Assembly (NCBI GenBank): GCA_016840025.1
Contig: JAEOTF010000215.1
Span: 1 to 22,608, forward strand
Length of the DNA stretch: 22,608 bases
Origin: Candidatus Hodarchaeota archaeon
GTDB taxonomy: Archaea > Asgardarchaeota > Heimdallarchaeia > Hodarchaeales > YT1-039
Direction of reading: 5' to 3'
Shown here: positions 1-6,975 of the stretch, in pieces
How positions within the stretch are numbered: the first letter of the stretch is position 1
Layout of the letters: each line of letters begins with the position of its first letter
Notes under the pieces: generated by a model
The model's input: only the letters and a program-made list of their open reading frames with translations
What the model was told of the DNA's origin: nothing
The model's database searches: none
Translations under genes and position numbers: made by a program

Positions 1-2
1 CA

Positions 3-113
3 ATAATCACAGCAAATGATAGAAACTGGATGGCTGTGGGCGCTGTTCCGAAAAAACTTTTCTTTTTACTACTCAAATTATCCAACTCCATCTTTGGAAT
101 GCATTTGGGGTGA
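3..113 (+). CDS. C-terminal tail of an unknown upstream gene (partial)
   Basis: An open frame enters from the left edge and ends at TGA 111-113, giving about 36 residues (ending SIFGMHLG). It includes NWMAVGAVPKKLFF and has no stop before its end. A T-rich stretch (about 144-158) follows, which fits transcription termination. The product is not recognised. The open stretch is short enough to be chance, so the call rests on its position at the window edge and the following T-rich run. Confidence 0.3.
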   Translation: MITANDRNWMAVGAVPKKLFFLLLKLSNSIFGMHLG

Positions 114-344
114 AAGGTAAACAAGTTATTAGCTTTAAGGTTATTATTTTTATTTTGCGGTGAAAAGCCAAAACAGCTGTTTCAACAAACCATTCCCCAA
201 ATAACTATCTGTATTATTATGTACGTACAGTACGGGTATAATCACTTAAGAGAAAAAAGTCAATCCAGTATTTAGAATAAAATTTGCTTAGAATTCAATG
301 ACTACAGTCGGAAAATTGCTTCAGTATAAGTATAGGTGGGTTTA

Positions 345-360
345 ATGATAGTAATATCAT
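345..360. promoter_or_regulatory. 16-bp palindrome, candidate operator of the metal ABC operon
   Basis: ATGATA-GTAA-TATCAT is a perfect 6-bp inverted repeat with a 4-bp centre, 75 bp before the binding-protein start. A second palindrome, GTACGTAC (221-228), is followed by AGTAC. AT-rich TATA-like sequence lies nearby (about 322-333). A metal-responsive repressor (DtxR/MntR or Fur type) would be a natural ligand, but no such regulator is in the window, so the function is inferred. Confidence 0.3.
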
Positions 361-434
361 AAAATGCCGCAACCAGGCTGTTTTTGAAGAAATTAAGATA
401 CTAAAGATATGAAAATGTCTAATGAAAACAAGAG

Positions 435-1487
435 ATGATAACAATGAAAAAAGGACTTTTATTTATCGGTTTCATCCTTCTTGCTTTGGCTCCGCTTGGG
501 CATAATGCATCAGCAAGCGAAACTGTGCTTACACCTATGCAGGACACCATCAAGGTTGTCGTGATTTCACAATTAGAGAAACACATTGTAGAAATCATCG
601 GCGATGATAAAATTTCAGTTACTGCCATCCTTGGACCTATGGAAGCTCCATATGGATACATCCCCACAATAGAAGAAACAAAAGCAGTTACTGAAGCTGA
701 CATTTTATTCAGTGTCGATTTAGAATACCTACTCACCCAATCATACACATTTACACCTTGGTTACCTGGTCTCCTGAGTGCTGCAGGAAATACCGACCTG
801 ATACAAATAGATCTGAATCGAAACATTACTATGCGTGAAGATCCTGTCTTGGGCTCAATTAACCATCACACCTGGATGGACCCACGTAATATCCGGACTA
901 TGGTTGAAGACATTACTGATGAATTAAGTCAATTGGATCCAGAGAGCGAGGCCATTTTTACTGCGAATCTATTAACATATCAGAATCAATTGGATCAGCT
1001 TGTGGCAAATATCACCGCATTAACTGCTCCTTATAAAGGAACAAAAGTGGTTACAGTTTCGTCACAATCTTGGTTGCTCTTGGATTTGATCGGTTTTGAA
1101 AAAGCAGGGCAATTGGTAAAGATATCATCTGCTCAAGTTACATCGAAAGATATAGAGGATCTAATATCACTTATTGAAGACAAAAATATTTCCATTCTGG
1201 TGAATGACTGGCCAGGACCTGAACCCGAAGGAGTAAGCACAATTAAAGAAGACACTAGTGCTAAAGAAGTCATATTTTATTCTGATACAATACTCGGTAT
1301 GACTTATCTTGAGATTATTCAGAAAAACGTTGAAGACCTCATAAAAGCGCTTGAGGAGCCACCAAAAGAAAACAATAGCAATGATGAAATTCCTGGATTT
1401 GAGTGGAATCTTACAATTCTTGGGGTTTTCTTCTATGCATTAATTGGTATTTTCTACGTCCAAAGGAAACGCAGTACGAAAATTTAG
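435..1487 (+). CDS. Metal-type ABC transporter substrate-binding protein (ZnuA/TroA-like), C-terminally anchored
   Basis: This is the extracellular binding component of a cluster-A-I (Zn/Mn/Fe) importer. An N-terminal signal segment (about residues 5-28) leads into the family core: GPMEAPYGYIPT, VTEADILFSVDLEYL and the hallmark HHTWMDPRNIRTMVE at 144-158. The usual first ligand in P-H-x-Y-x-P-T is Tyr73 here. The usual His in the VVTxHxxF segment is also absent (VVTVSSQSWLL), so two of three expected His ligands are missing and there is no His-rich loop. Residues about 322-345 form a hydrophobic segment followed by QRKRSTKI, an archaeal-style C-terminal anchor after a short acidic linker. ATG 435 and ATG 444 are both possible starts. 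The ATPase and permease genes follow, which supports the importer role. The metal specificity is uncertain. Confidence 0.85.
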   Translation: MITMKKGLLFIGFILLALAPLGHNASASETVLTPMQDTIKVVVISQLEKHIVEIIGDDKISVTAILGPMEAPYGYIPTIEETKAVTEADILFSVDLEYLLTQSYTFTPWLPGLLSAAGNTDLIQIDLNRNITMREDPVLGSINHHTWMDPRNIRTMVEDITDELSQLDPESEAIFTANLLTYQNQLDQLVANITALTAPYKGTKVVTVSSQSWLLLDLIGFEKAGQLVKISSAQVTSKDIEDLISLIEDKNISILVNDWPGPEPEGVSTIKEDTSAKEVIFYSDTILGMTYLEIIQKNVEDLIKALEEPPKENNSNDEIPGFEWNLTILGVFFYALIGIFYVQRKRSTKI

Positions 1488-1582
1488 TATCAAAACAAGT
1501 TAAAAGAATTCTTACTTTGATATTTAAAACTTGAATCTAAGAAAAGGCACAATCTCCAAAAAAACCCTAGAAAATAAGAATC

Positions 1583-2446
1583 TTGGACAAAGGGAAAATA
1601 ACCTTGATCATCGATGACAGCACTAAACCACAGGATGTAAACAGGACATTGTATGGATTTGATGGGACACCACAAGAAAATGGAATCAATTCCTTATCCG
1701 CCGTGGAGTTTACAAGAGTCAGCCTTAGGTATCGAGCAAGTTTGAAGCCTGCAGTAGAAGATATTACATTTCAGTCACAGATAGGGAATCTTATTGGTGT
1801 GTTGGGTCCTAACGGCGCAGGCAAAACTACTATCTTCAAAGGCATCCTGGGTTTATTAAAGCCCTATGAGGGACAAATCAACGTTTTTGACAAAACCCCA
1901 ACAGGCAAACAGCGTCAATCCATAGGATATGTCCCTCAGAGAAGTACAGTTAATGCGGAAATGCCAATCCTAGCGCGTGATGTTATAATGATGGGGAAAT
2001 GGCCCCGTTTTCGTCTAGCTTGGCGACCAAAAAAATCTGATAAAACCTTAGTAAAGGAAATTGTCATAGCATTGGGTTTAGAGGAGATTGAAAGACGTCC
2101 TTTCGGATCTCTATCGGGGGGACAACAACAACGGGTGTTAATCGGGCGAGCTCTAGCTCAAACCCCCCAAATATTACTTTTAGATGAGCCACTTACGGGA
2201 ATTGACTCTGAAGGACGAAAACAAACCTGTGAACTCCTCGAAAAAATTAGAAAAAGCAATCAAATCACCATATTCGTGATTGAACAAGATATCAATCCTC
2301 ATTTACATTATGACCAGATTCTTCTCCTCAATCGTAGACTTGTTGCAGCTGGAACACCAGTAGACGTCTTTAACTCTGAGGTACTTCAACAAATGGGTAC
2401 TTCTTATGATTTTTCTTCCTTGTTTAGATTAACGAAAGAGGTCTAA
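1583..2446 (+). CDS. Metal-type ABC transporter ATPase (ZnuC/MntB-like)
   Basis: This is the cytoplasmic ATPase that energises the importer. Walker A GPNGAGKT is at 75-82, the Q-loop region is YVPQR, the signature LSGGQQQR is at 177-184, and Walker B ILLLDEP is at 197-203. The switch (H-loop) histidine is replaced: the expected T-H-D reads E-Q-D (Gln235). The frame has no early ATG. TTG 1583 is one possible start, and GTG 1703 (codon 41) would give the more typical start MEFTRVSLRY. The extra 40 N-terminal residues match nothing I recognise. The gap from the preceding gene is 95 bp, and the permease starts 4 bp after the stop. Confidence 0.88.
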   Translation: MDKGKITLIIDDSTKPQDVNRTLYGFDGTPQENGINSLSAVEFTRVSLRYRASLKPAVEDITFQSQIGNLIGVLGPNGAGKTTIFKGILGLLKPYEGQINVFDKTPTGKQRQSIGYVPQRSTVNAEMPILARDVIMMGKWPRFRLAWRPKKSDKTLVKEIVIALGLEEIERRPFGSLSGGQQQRVLIGRALAQTPQILLLDEPLTGIDSEGRKQTCELLEKIRKSNQITIFVIEQDINPHLHYDQILLLNRRLVAAGTPVDVFNSEVLQQMGTSYDFSSLFRLTKEV

Positions 2447-2450
2447 TTTG

Positions 2451-3353
2451 ATGGAGCCCATTATCTTAGTTGGAGACTTAATTAGGAAAATCTTTGAAAC
2501 CATGGGCATGGACATGTTTCGTTATCGCTTCATGCAGAGAGCATTGCTTGGGCTTTTAATAGTGTCAATTATGACTGCAGTGGTCGGAATATTTGTAGTA
2601 CTCAGAGGTCATTCCTTTCTATCATTAAGTGTATCAAGTTCAGCTTTTGCAGGATTGACTCTCGGGGCTTTTCTCGGGGTTAATGAATTGATCATCGGGT
2701 TTGGTTTTGCTTTGATAACATCTGTTGCTATCGAAGAGACGAGTTTTCGTGGGAATATACAACCGGATGTTGCAGCAGGGATTGTTTTTTCATTTATGTT
2801 TGGTATGGCTCTGTTATTAATCGGATTAATGCCCGACCCAGTGACATCAGGTACGCTTCTACAAGGAAACCCTTTAGGTGCGTTAAAAACCGATATTTAC
2901 CAGATTTTCGTGGTGGCATTAGTAGTGTTAGGAATCATCTTGGCTTTTAACAAACAATTTCAAATGATCACTTTTGATCCTACATTTGCTGAGGCAGCTG
3001 GAACCCCCGTGACATTTATTCGGATGCTTTTGCTTCTTCTGATCGCCATCTCTTTAACTTCATCGATTCAAGTGGTTGGTGGTCTTCTCATCATTTCATT
3101 TGTAGTGCTCCCCACAGCGGCTGCATATCAGTTGTCATCCCGTATGACGACAATGATGATATATTCCATTGTTTTTAGTTCTTCGTCTGCTGTTATTGGC
3201 TTACTTCTTGCTTATGCGCACGATGTTGGCCCTAGTGCTGCAATAGTCGTCGTACAGGGGATAATATTTATTTTAAGCTTTTTATTGACCCCCAAAAGGC
3301 ATACCATCTGGAAACAACTAGAGACTACGATTTCACGGACAGGTTTGGAATAA
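2451..3353 (+). CDS. Metal-type ABC transporter permease (ZnuB family, ABC-3)
   Basis: This is the integral membrane channel of the importer, about 300 residues with roughly eight hydrophobic segments. The N-terminal half has ALLGLLIVSIMTAVVGIFVV followed by LRGHSFLSLSVSSSAFAGLTLG, the position of the conserved cytoplasmic helix that contacts the ATPase. The later VVGGLLIISFVVLPTAAAY is a strong ABC-3 family hallmark (usual form VGxLLVxALLVxPAAxA). The frame could begin at TTG 2448, but ATG 2451 directly follows and is preferred. Translation is probably coupled to the ATPase, whose TAA ends at 2446. Confidence 0.88.
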   Translation: MEPIILVGDLIRKIFETMGMDMFRYRFMQRALLGLLIVSIMTAVVGIFVVLRGHSFLSLSVSSSAFAGLTLGAFLGVNELIIGFGFALITSVAIEETSFRGNIQPDVAAGIVFSFMFGMALLLIGLMPDPVTSGTLLQGNPLGALKTDIYQIFVVALVVLGIILAFNKQFQMITFDPTFAEAAGTPVTFIRMLLLLLIAISLTSSIQVVGGLLIISFVVLPTAAAYQLSSRMTTMMIYSIVFSSSSAVIGLLLAYAHDVGPSAAIVVVQGIIFILSFLLTPKRHTIWKQLETTISRTGLE

Positions 3354-3416
3354 AACCTTAAAAAAGTTCATAATAAAGTAATTCTAGCCTCTGTTAAATT
3401 CGAAAAGGACGAAGAT

Positions 3417-3869
3417 ATGCAAATGACAATCGCACGCTGTCCTCAATGTAGTAACCCAATTCACCCCCAAACAAGATTTTGTACAAATTGCGGCAGGAAT
3501 CTCACTCAATTAACTCCAACAACTCCTCAATGCAACAAATGTGGCCAAAAGCTTGATTCACGCAGTAAATTTTGTACAAATTGCGGTACCCCCACGACTT
3601 TACAGGCTCAAGTAGCTCAAGTTGCACCTGCTAAAAGTAAGGCTGAAATAATAACATGTCCTAATTGTCGTGAAAAAGTAGAACGAGGTTCAATATTTTG
3701 CAATAGCTGCGGTTGGTATTTCATAGATAAGGAGAAAGTTTCAACTTCACAAACTAACCGATCACATGGCCAAGATAATAGAGCTACATGTAAAAAGTGT
3801 GGAAACGATATTGTTCCAAACACGTCTTTTTGTAAACATTGTGGTAACTTTTTGAATCCCCGATTGTAA
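3417..3869 (+). CDS. Small protein with four zinc ribbons
   Basis: The 150 residues are almost entirely four double-CxxC zinc ribbons: CPQCSNPIHPQTRFCTNCG (about 8-26), CNKCGQKLDSRSKFCTNCG (about 39-57), CPNCREKVERGSIFCNSCG (about 80-98) and CKKCGNDIVPNTSFCKHCG (about 125-143). Thr/Pro- and Ser/Gln-rich linkers separate them. There is no membrane segment or catalytic domain. Such ribbons usually mediate protein or nucleic-acid contacts; the partner is unknown. AAGGACGA upstream may act as a ribosome-binding site, and ATG 3417 or 3423 could start it. It lies 63 bp after the metal importer on the same strand. Confidence 0.8.
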   Translation: MQMTIARCPQCSNPIHPQTRFCTNCGRNLTQLTPTTPQCNKCGQKLDSRSKFCTNCGTPTTLQAQVAQVAPAKSKAEIITCPNCREKVERGSIFCNSCGWYFIDKEKVSTSQTNRSHGQDNRATCKKCGNDIVPNTSFCKHCGNFLNPRL

Positions 3870-3889
3870 ATGAAAGGACTAAAATAACT

Positions 3890-3898
3890 GTTTTTTTC
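3890..3898 (+). terminator. T-run after the zinc-ribbon gene
   Basis: A run of seven T residues lies about 20 bp past the zinc-ribbon stop. Archaeal termination often uses such runs without a hairpin. Confidence 0.3.
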
Positions 3899-3983
3899 CA
3901 TTAAACTTTCCAAGGTGGATTTTTTCTTTGCAGTAATGAAGAAATTTAAATTAGAGGTAAAAAATATAAATTTTGATTAGAAT

Positions 3984-4454
3984 ATGAACCGATCATCAAT
4001 TGTAATCGCTTTTGCAGTGCTTCTCACCCTTTATGGAACAATTGCTGTGATCTATAATCCTTGGGAAGAACCAACATCAAATAAATTGAATGGCACAAAT
4101 GTTAAAGACTTAATTCAACATAGTGATGCTTATGAAGGATTAAGAGTGAATTTAACAGCTGATATAAAAGAAAAAACGAAAATTGGCTCATCTATCCTTT
4201 TAGATTTAACAGATGGAAAACATACCTTTAAGGGAAATATATCAGAGGAATTTAGCCTACCGATTGGAGCAACTATTGCAATTCAAGGCATCAGTTTGTT
4301 ACAAACACAAAGGTATGTTCAAATAACAAAAATTCATCAAATACACGGGGAGTATGCAATTGGCTTTTCATTAATAGGTTTAGGGATTCTTGGAGTTCTT
4401 TTTTTCATTTATTATCGCCTTGATCTGAAAAGAGGAATCCATTGGAGGAAATGA
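3984..4454 (+). CDS. Small membrane protein with a probable OB-fold-like middle domain
   Basis: The protein is 156 residues. One membrane segment lies at about 6-24 and another at about 127-145, followed by the basic tail LDLKRGIHWRK. The middle (about 38-120) alternates beta-strand-like stretches: YEGLRVNLTADIKEKTKIGSS, ILLDLTDGKHTFKGNI, LPIGATIAIQGISL and QRYVQITKIHQI. This pattern (modify, bind, 'G-T-I', then 'I-x-G') is typical of OB folds such as tRNA-anti/CcmE-like domains, but the assignment is by pattern only. The broken hydrolase gene starts 4 bp after its stop, so the two were probably one operon. Confidence 0.7.
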   Translation: MNRSSIVIAFAVLLTLYGTIAVIYNPWEEPTSNKLNGTNVKDLIQHSDAYEGLRVNLTADIKEKTKIGSSILLDLTDGKHTFKGNISEEFSLPIGATIAIQGISLLQTQRYVQITKIHQIHGEYAIGFSLIGLGILGVLFFIYYRLDLKRGIHWRK

Positions 4455-4458
4455 AATC

Positions 4459-4515
4459 ATGCCCGACTGGTTGAGCCATTTAGGTTTAGCTTATGTGTTA
4501 TTTTTTGTTCCAGGT
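4459..4515 (+). pseudogene. 5' fragment of a membrane-bound metal-dependent hydrolase gene (YdjM/DUF457-like)
   Basis: The start MPDWLSHLGLAYVLFF is the classic N-terminus of the YdjM/DUF457 family, in which the PDW-x-x-H region supplies metal ligands. After about 17 codons the reading changes to unrelated sequence (PGVSNEEHSHEQ), which belongs to the right-end region of the IscB element. The matching C-terminal half reappears at about 6976-7303. The central part of the family, expected to contain the G-x-x-x-P-D segment, is not found. This is therefore a gene interrupted by insertion with some loss. The exact junction cannot be fixed without an intact homologue. Confidence 0.65.
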
Positions 4516-4533
4516 GTGAGTAATGAAGAACAC

Positions 4534-4602
4534 TCCCACGAACAGCGAGTTCTGCTATTTATAAACCATAGCCAAGAAATCCCGCTCATCGCTTGCGTGG
4601 GA
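4534..4602. repeat. Right-end imperfect hairpin of the IscB element
   Basis: TCCCACG (4534-4540) pairs with CGTGGGA (4596-4602). Inside it, AGCGA (4544-4548) pairs with TCGCT (4589-4593). The inner arm overlaps the iscB stop codon region (4586). Subterminal hairpins are what TnpA recognises in this superfamily. Confidence 0.5.
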
Positions 4603-5962
4603 AGGATGAATTGGCAGAATCAGATTGAATTACACGACAAATGCCTTTCCGCCAACAGATAGGGGTTACCAATGCGGTTTTAATAGGTTTAGCTAGTCCG
4701 TCTAACCTAATGTATTGCCCGTAGTTCTGCATGCCCTTGACCGGATATTTCTTGCCTTGAAAGTGGACAATACCTTTGGGTTGGAATTTGTAGCGTTGTC
4801 TGCGAATGCTTACGCGTCCTTTGTTGGTCTTATGTCCTCGAAATTTGCGTAGGTTCTCTTCGTTCAAATTCTTGTTGCGGGTGCGTTTGCCGCTGGACAA
4901 CTCCTGTCCGCGTGCTACCTTGCCTGTACGGATATCTAGGTATTTAGCGTCGTAGAATTTCTGTAAAGACCGATTATTGCGTCTAATTTGTTCAAACACA
5001 ATAGGGTTAGCCCGTTTTTGAGTTGTGCCATTAGCAATGACAAACGCATCGTTGGCATGTGATTTAGGGAGTTCTAATTTCTTGCGTTTCATTTTAGTCA
5101 GGTAGCCGTAGGTATGATGGCAGTCTAAAGTATTTACTAAACGCCATCGGACAGTAGACATGAATGTTTCGGGTTTAAAGGAGTTGAATTTCGGTTCCCA
5201 ACCGTGAAGAAAGCCATTCGCTTGATGGTTCTTTGGCGTATGACACTTGGTACACAGGGTAATCAGATTACTTTCTCTATCACTTCGATCTCCTTTCCAA
5301 TAGCCTACATGATGGACTTCAAGAATTTTTTGGGTGTTCTTGTTCTTACAGGCGGGATTTTGACATTGATGGTTGTCTCGGTGTAAAATAAATTCTCTAA
5401 GATTCCAAAAATCTGTTTGCTCACCACTTGGATACTCTTTCCCTTCAATCTCAGGATTTTTAATCTTTTGGATGTCAAAGCTGGCGAATTCAACAGTGGT
5501 CTTGGTAATGGGCAGTATCGCGTATAGTAACCTAATCCAACGGAAATGAGAGCCGAGTTTGTGTTGAATAGACGGGGCTAACTGGCCTTCTTTTCTGCGG
5601 CGGTTCTGCCATCGGGATTTTCGATACCGTAATTTTTGTCTGCGTTGGCTACGGTACATTCTTTTGTCAGAGAGTCGTTCCGACATCCCTGTAAGAAGGC
5701 ATAATTCCCCTGCAAACAGTTCTTTTAACGTGGTTATAGCTGAATAACCGATGTGTAAATACCCTGAATCTATTCCAAGTTCAACCGCTTGTTTATAACC
5801 GCTAGAGCCATAGTTTAATTGGATTACAAACGGCTCATGTCTTATAATCTTCGCTTTAGTCGAGTGGAGAAGTAACCGTGCCTGCCGTGGAGTAGTCGGC
5901 ATTAGCGGCTTTCCATAGCGATTCAAAACGAAGACTTTACTCATTGTTCTTTTCTCATTCAT
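4586..5962 (-). CDS. iscB: IscB, RNA-guided HNH/RuvC nuclease
   Basis: IscB is the transposon-encoded ancestor of Cas9: a DNA nuclease guided by omega-RNA. The domains appear in family order. The PLMP domain is NRYGKPLMPTTPRQARLLL (14-32). RuvC-I is ELGID with Asp65. An Arg-rich bridge helix spans about 103-124 (RSQRRQKLRYRKSRWQNRRR). RuvC-II is VEFASFDIQK with Glu158. The HNH domain (about 190-246) has zinc cysteines 200/205 and 237/240, HH 217-218 and Asn232. RuvC-III is SHANDAFVIANG with Asp305. A basic C-terminal region (about 345-440) probably binds omega-RNA and target. All catalytic residues I can place are present, and 458 residues is normal, so the gene looks intact. ATG 5944 (MSKVF) is the more usual start; ATG 5962 adds six residues. 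It ends at TGA 4586 inside the right-end hairpin. Confidence 0.93.
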   Translation of the reverse strand: MNEKRTMSKVFVLNRYGKPLMPTTPRQARLLLHSTKAKIIRHEPFVIQLNYGSSGYKQAVELGIDSGYLHIGYSAITTLKELFAGELCLLTGMSERLSDKRMYRSQRRQKLRYRKSRWQNRRRKEGQLAPSIQHKLGSHFRWIRLLYAILPITKTTVEFASFDIQKIKNPEIEGKEYPSGEQTDFWNLREFILHRDNHQCQNPACKNKNTQKILEVHHVGYWKGDRSDRESNLITLCTKCHTPKNHQANGFLHGWEPKFNSFKPETFMSTVRWRLVNTLDCHHTYGYLTKMKRKKLELPKSHANDAFVIANGTTQKRANPIVFEQIRRNNRSLQKFYDAKYLDIRTGKVARGQELSSGKRTRNKNLNEENLRKFRGHKTNKGRVSIRRQRYKFQPKGIVHFQGKKYPVKGMQNYGQYIRLDGLAKPIKTALVTPICWRKGICRVIQSDSANSSFPRKR

Positions 5963-6256
5963 TTGTTCTTTTTCTTTTCTTCATACAGTTTTAATCAGGC
6001 TAAAACAAAACCTGGCTCCCCAAAGGGAGTTGTCCACATCGCCACTGGTACCGGCGGTTTCCTTAAGTTGTCAGCAACACTTCGCCTAACCCTGCAGCGA
6101 TGTTTAATCACTGACCGCAGAGTGGCGGACTTGTGGAGTATCCGCCAGTGCCTATACATTCGCAGGTAACGGACTATCTTTCCTGTAGGAAAGATTGAGG
6201 CTAATCAACAGGGCTTGAAATCACTTCCAAGCCCACAGATCCCTTGTGTCTGTGGG
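5963..6256 (-). ncRNA. Probable omega-RNA of IscB (5' non-coding region)
   Basis: IscB omega-RNAs are known to be encoded just upstream of iscB, with the guide at their 5' end. This stretch is GC-richer than its surroundings and full of hairpins. CCCACAGA 6232-6239 pairs with TCTGTGGG 6249-6256. GGGCTTG 6211-6217 pairs with CAAGCCC 6228-6234, sharing bases with the first stem, so the two are alternative or pseudoknotted. ATCTTTCC 6176-6183 pairs with GGAAAGAT 6188-6195. TGGCGGA 6123-6129 pairs with TCCGCCA 6141-6147. No convincing protein is encoded on either strand. By family rule the guide should derive from bases just beyond 6256, read leftwards. Confidence 0.7.
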
Positions 6257-6649
6257 TAGTTGACTGGTTCAGTTATGGTAGACTTTAGCAGACCTTTCCT
6301 TCTTATTACGATTTATTTTTTAGACTATAAGGTTACTCAAAGTGTATTCAAGTATGATCAAGTGTATTCACATGTTATCTAGTCTATTGTAGCGCGTTGA
6401 GTATTTAAACCCCTCAATTCACCCCACCACGTCAGCATAATAATAAAAAACGCCAGAGAGGTTAGCTTAGGCACGAAGCGAAAGGAAATTTGCCGTAACT
6501 TGAGTTAACCCAGAAGCAGAAGGAAGCTTTACCCTTACTATGAGGTGCTTTATCACAAAAGTTACATGTTGGTGAAATGGAAGCGTTTGGGAAGCATTGG
6601 CAAGAAGTTATAATTCCCTTTGTGTCATCGGAAGCACCATTTACCTACA
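6257..6649 (+). promoter_or_regulatory. Orphan promoter region with a 20-bp-phased direct repeat and TATA box
   Basis: No gene is supported here. AGTGTATTCA occurs at 6341-6350 and again at 6361-6370, exactly 20 bp apart (about two helical turns). GTATTTAAAC (6401-6410) lies about 30 bp further on and looks like a TATA box. This resembles an activator or repressor site upstream of a promoter, probably that of the decayed GTPase. The roughly 220 bp between the TATA box and the GTPase homology holds only short broken frames, including a 15-residue one, MLVKWKRLGSIGKKL. Confidence 0.4.
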
Positions 6650-6975
6650 ATGATCAAAATGTTAAGGAAAAACTTCTACGTTTGTCAAATAGGGGTAGTT
6701 TCCTCGAACAAAGTCAAGGCTGACATAGTGCAAGGGTGGTTTCTTCCCTCTTTGCTCTTCTTTTCACGAAAAGTTACGGAAAAACTTCTCCATTTTCCGT
6801 TTAGGCGCGTTAGGAACGGAATCTCTGGAGATTATATGGTGAAAACGCTACACCTCGATACAGTGACCGTTCATGTCGGCATTTTTGATCTCGCAGGACA
6901 ACCGCGGTATCAGGACGTGCGAAAATTGTATTATGTCGGCATTGCGATTTATGTTTTAGACTATAATACCGTTCA
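6650..6975 (+). pseudogene. Decayed Ras/Arf-superfamily small GTPase
   Basis: MIKMLRKNFYVCQIGVV-SSNKVKADIVQGWF matches the first strand and P-loop region of a small GTPase, but the G-x(4)-G-K-T/S box has decayed to SSNKVKAD. The switch II/G3 region is still clear: GIFDLAGQPRYQDVRKLYYVGI (D-x-x-G-Q), followed by AIYVLDYN, the next core strand. Between them a frameshift is likely near 6812-6822: one frame reads GALGTE and the other ISGDYMVKTLHLD, together a typical switch I/strand segment. The G4 (NKxD) and G5 motifs are missing because the sequence changes into hydrolase at about 6976. Asgard archaea carry many such GTPases. With a broken P-loop this copy cannot be functional. Confidence 0.7.

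Larger units (their letters stand above)
4520..6275 (-). mobile_element. IscB-carrying IS200/IS605-superfamily element without a transposase gene
   Basis: The element consists of a right-end hairpin (4534-4602), iscB on the minus strand, and a structured upstream region to about 6256. No TnpA (Y1 transposase) is present, so mobility would require TnpA in trans. The outer limits are approximate: the left limit follows loss of hydrolase homology after about 4510, and the other lies just past the last hairpin at 6256. This family makes no target duplications, so none are expected. Confidence 0.65.

Noticed and set aside
408..437. Possible 9-codon leader peptide overlapping the binding-protein ATG
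   Set aside because: It is too short to distinguish from chance, with no attenuator-like structure.
3617..3913. Minus-strand 98-codon frame opposite the zinc-ribbon gene
   Set aside because: It is the antisense shadow of the CxxC repeats, which clearly encode zinc ribbons on the plus strand.
4516..4662. Continuation of the hydrolase frame as a 67-residue protein
   Set aside because: After about residue 17-19 it is transposon end sequence and antisense iscB, not hydrolase.
5963..6169. Plus-strand open frame of 68 codons
   Set aside because: It lies antisense to the IscB omega-RNA region, has no family resemblance, and its sequence is explained by RNA hairpins.
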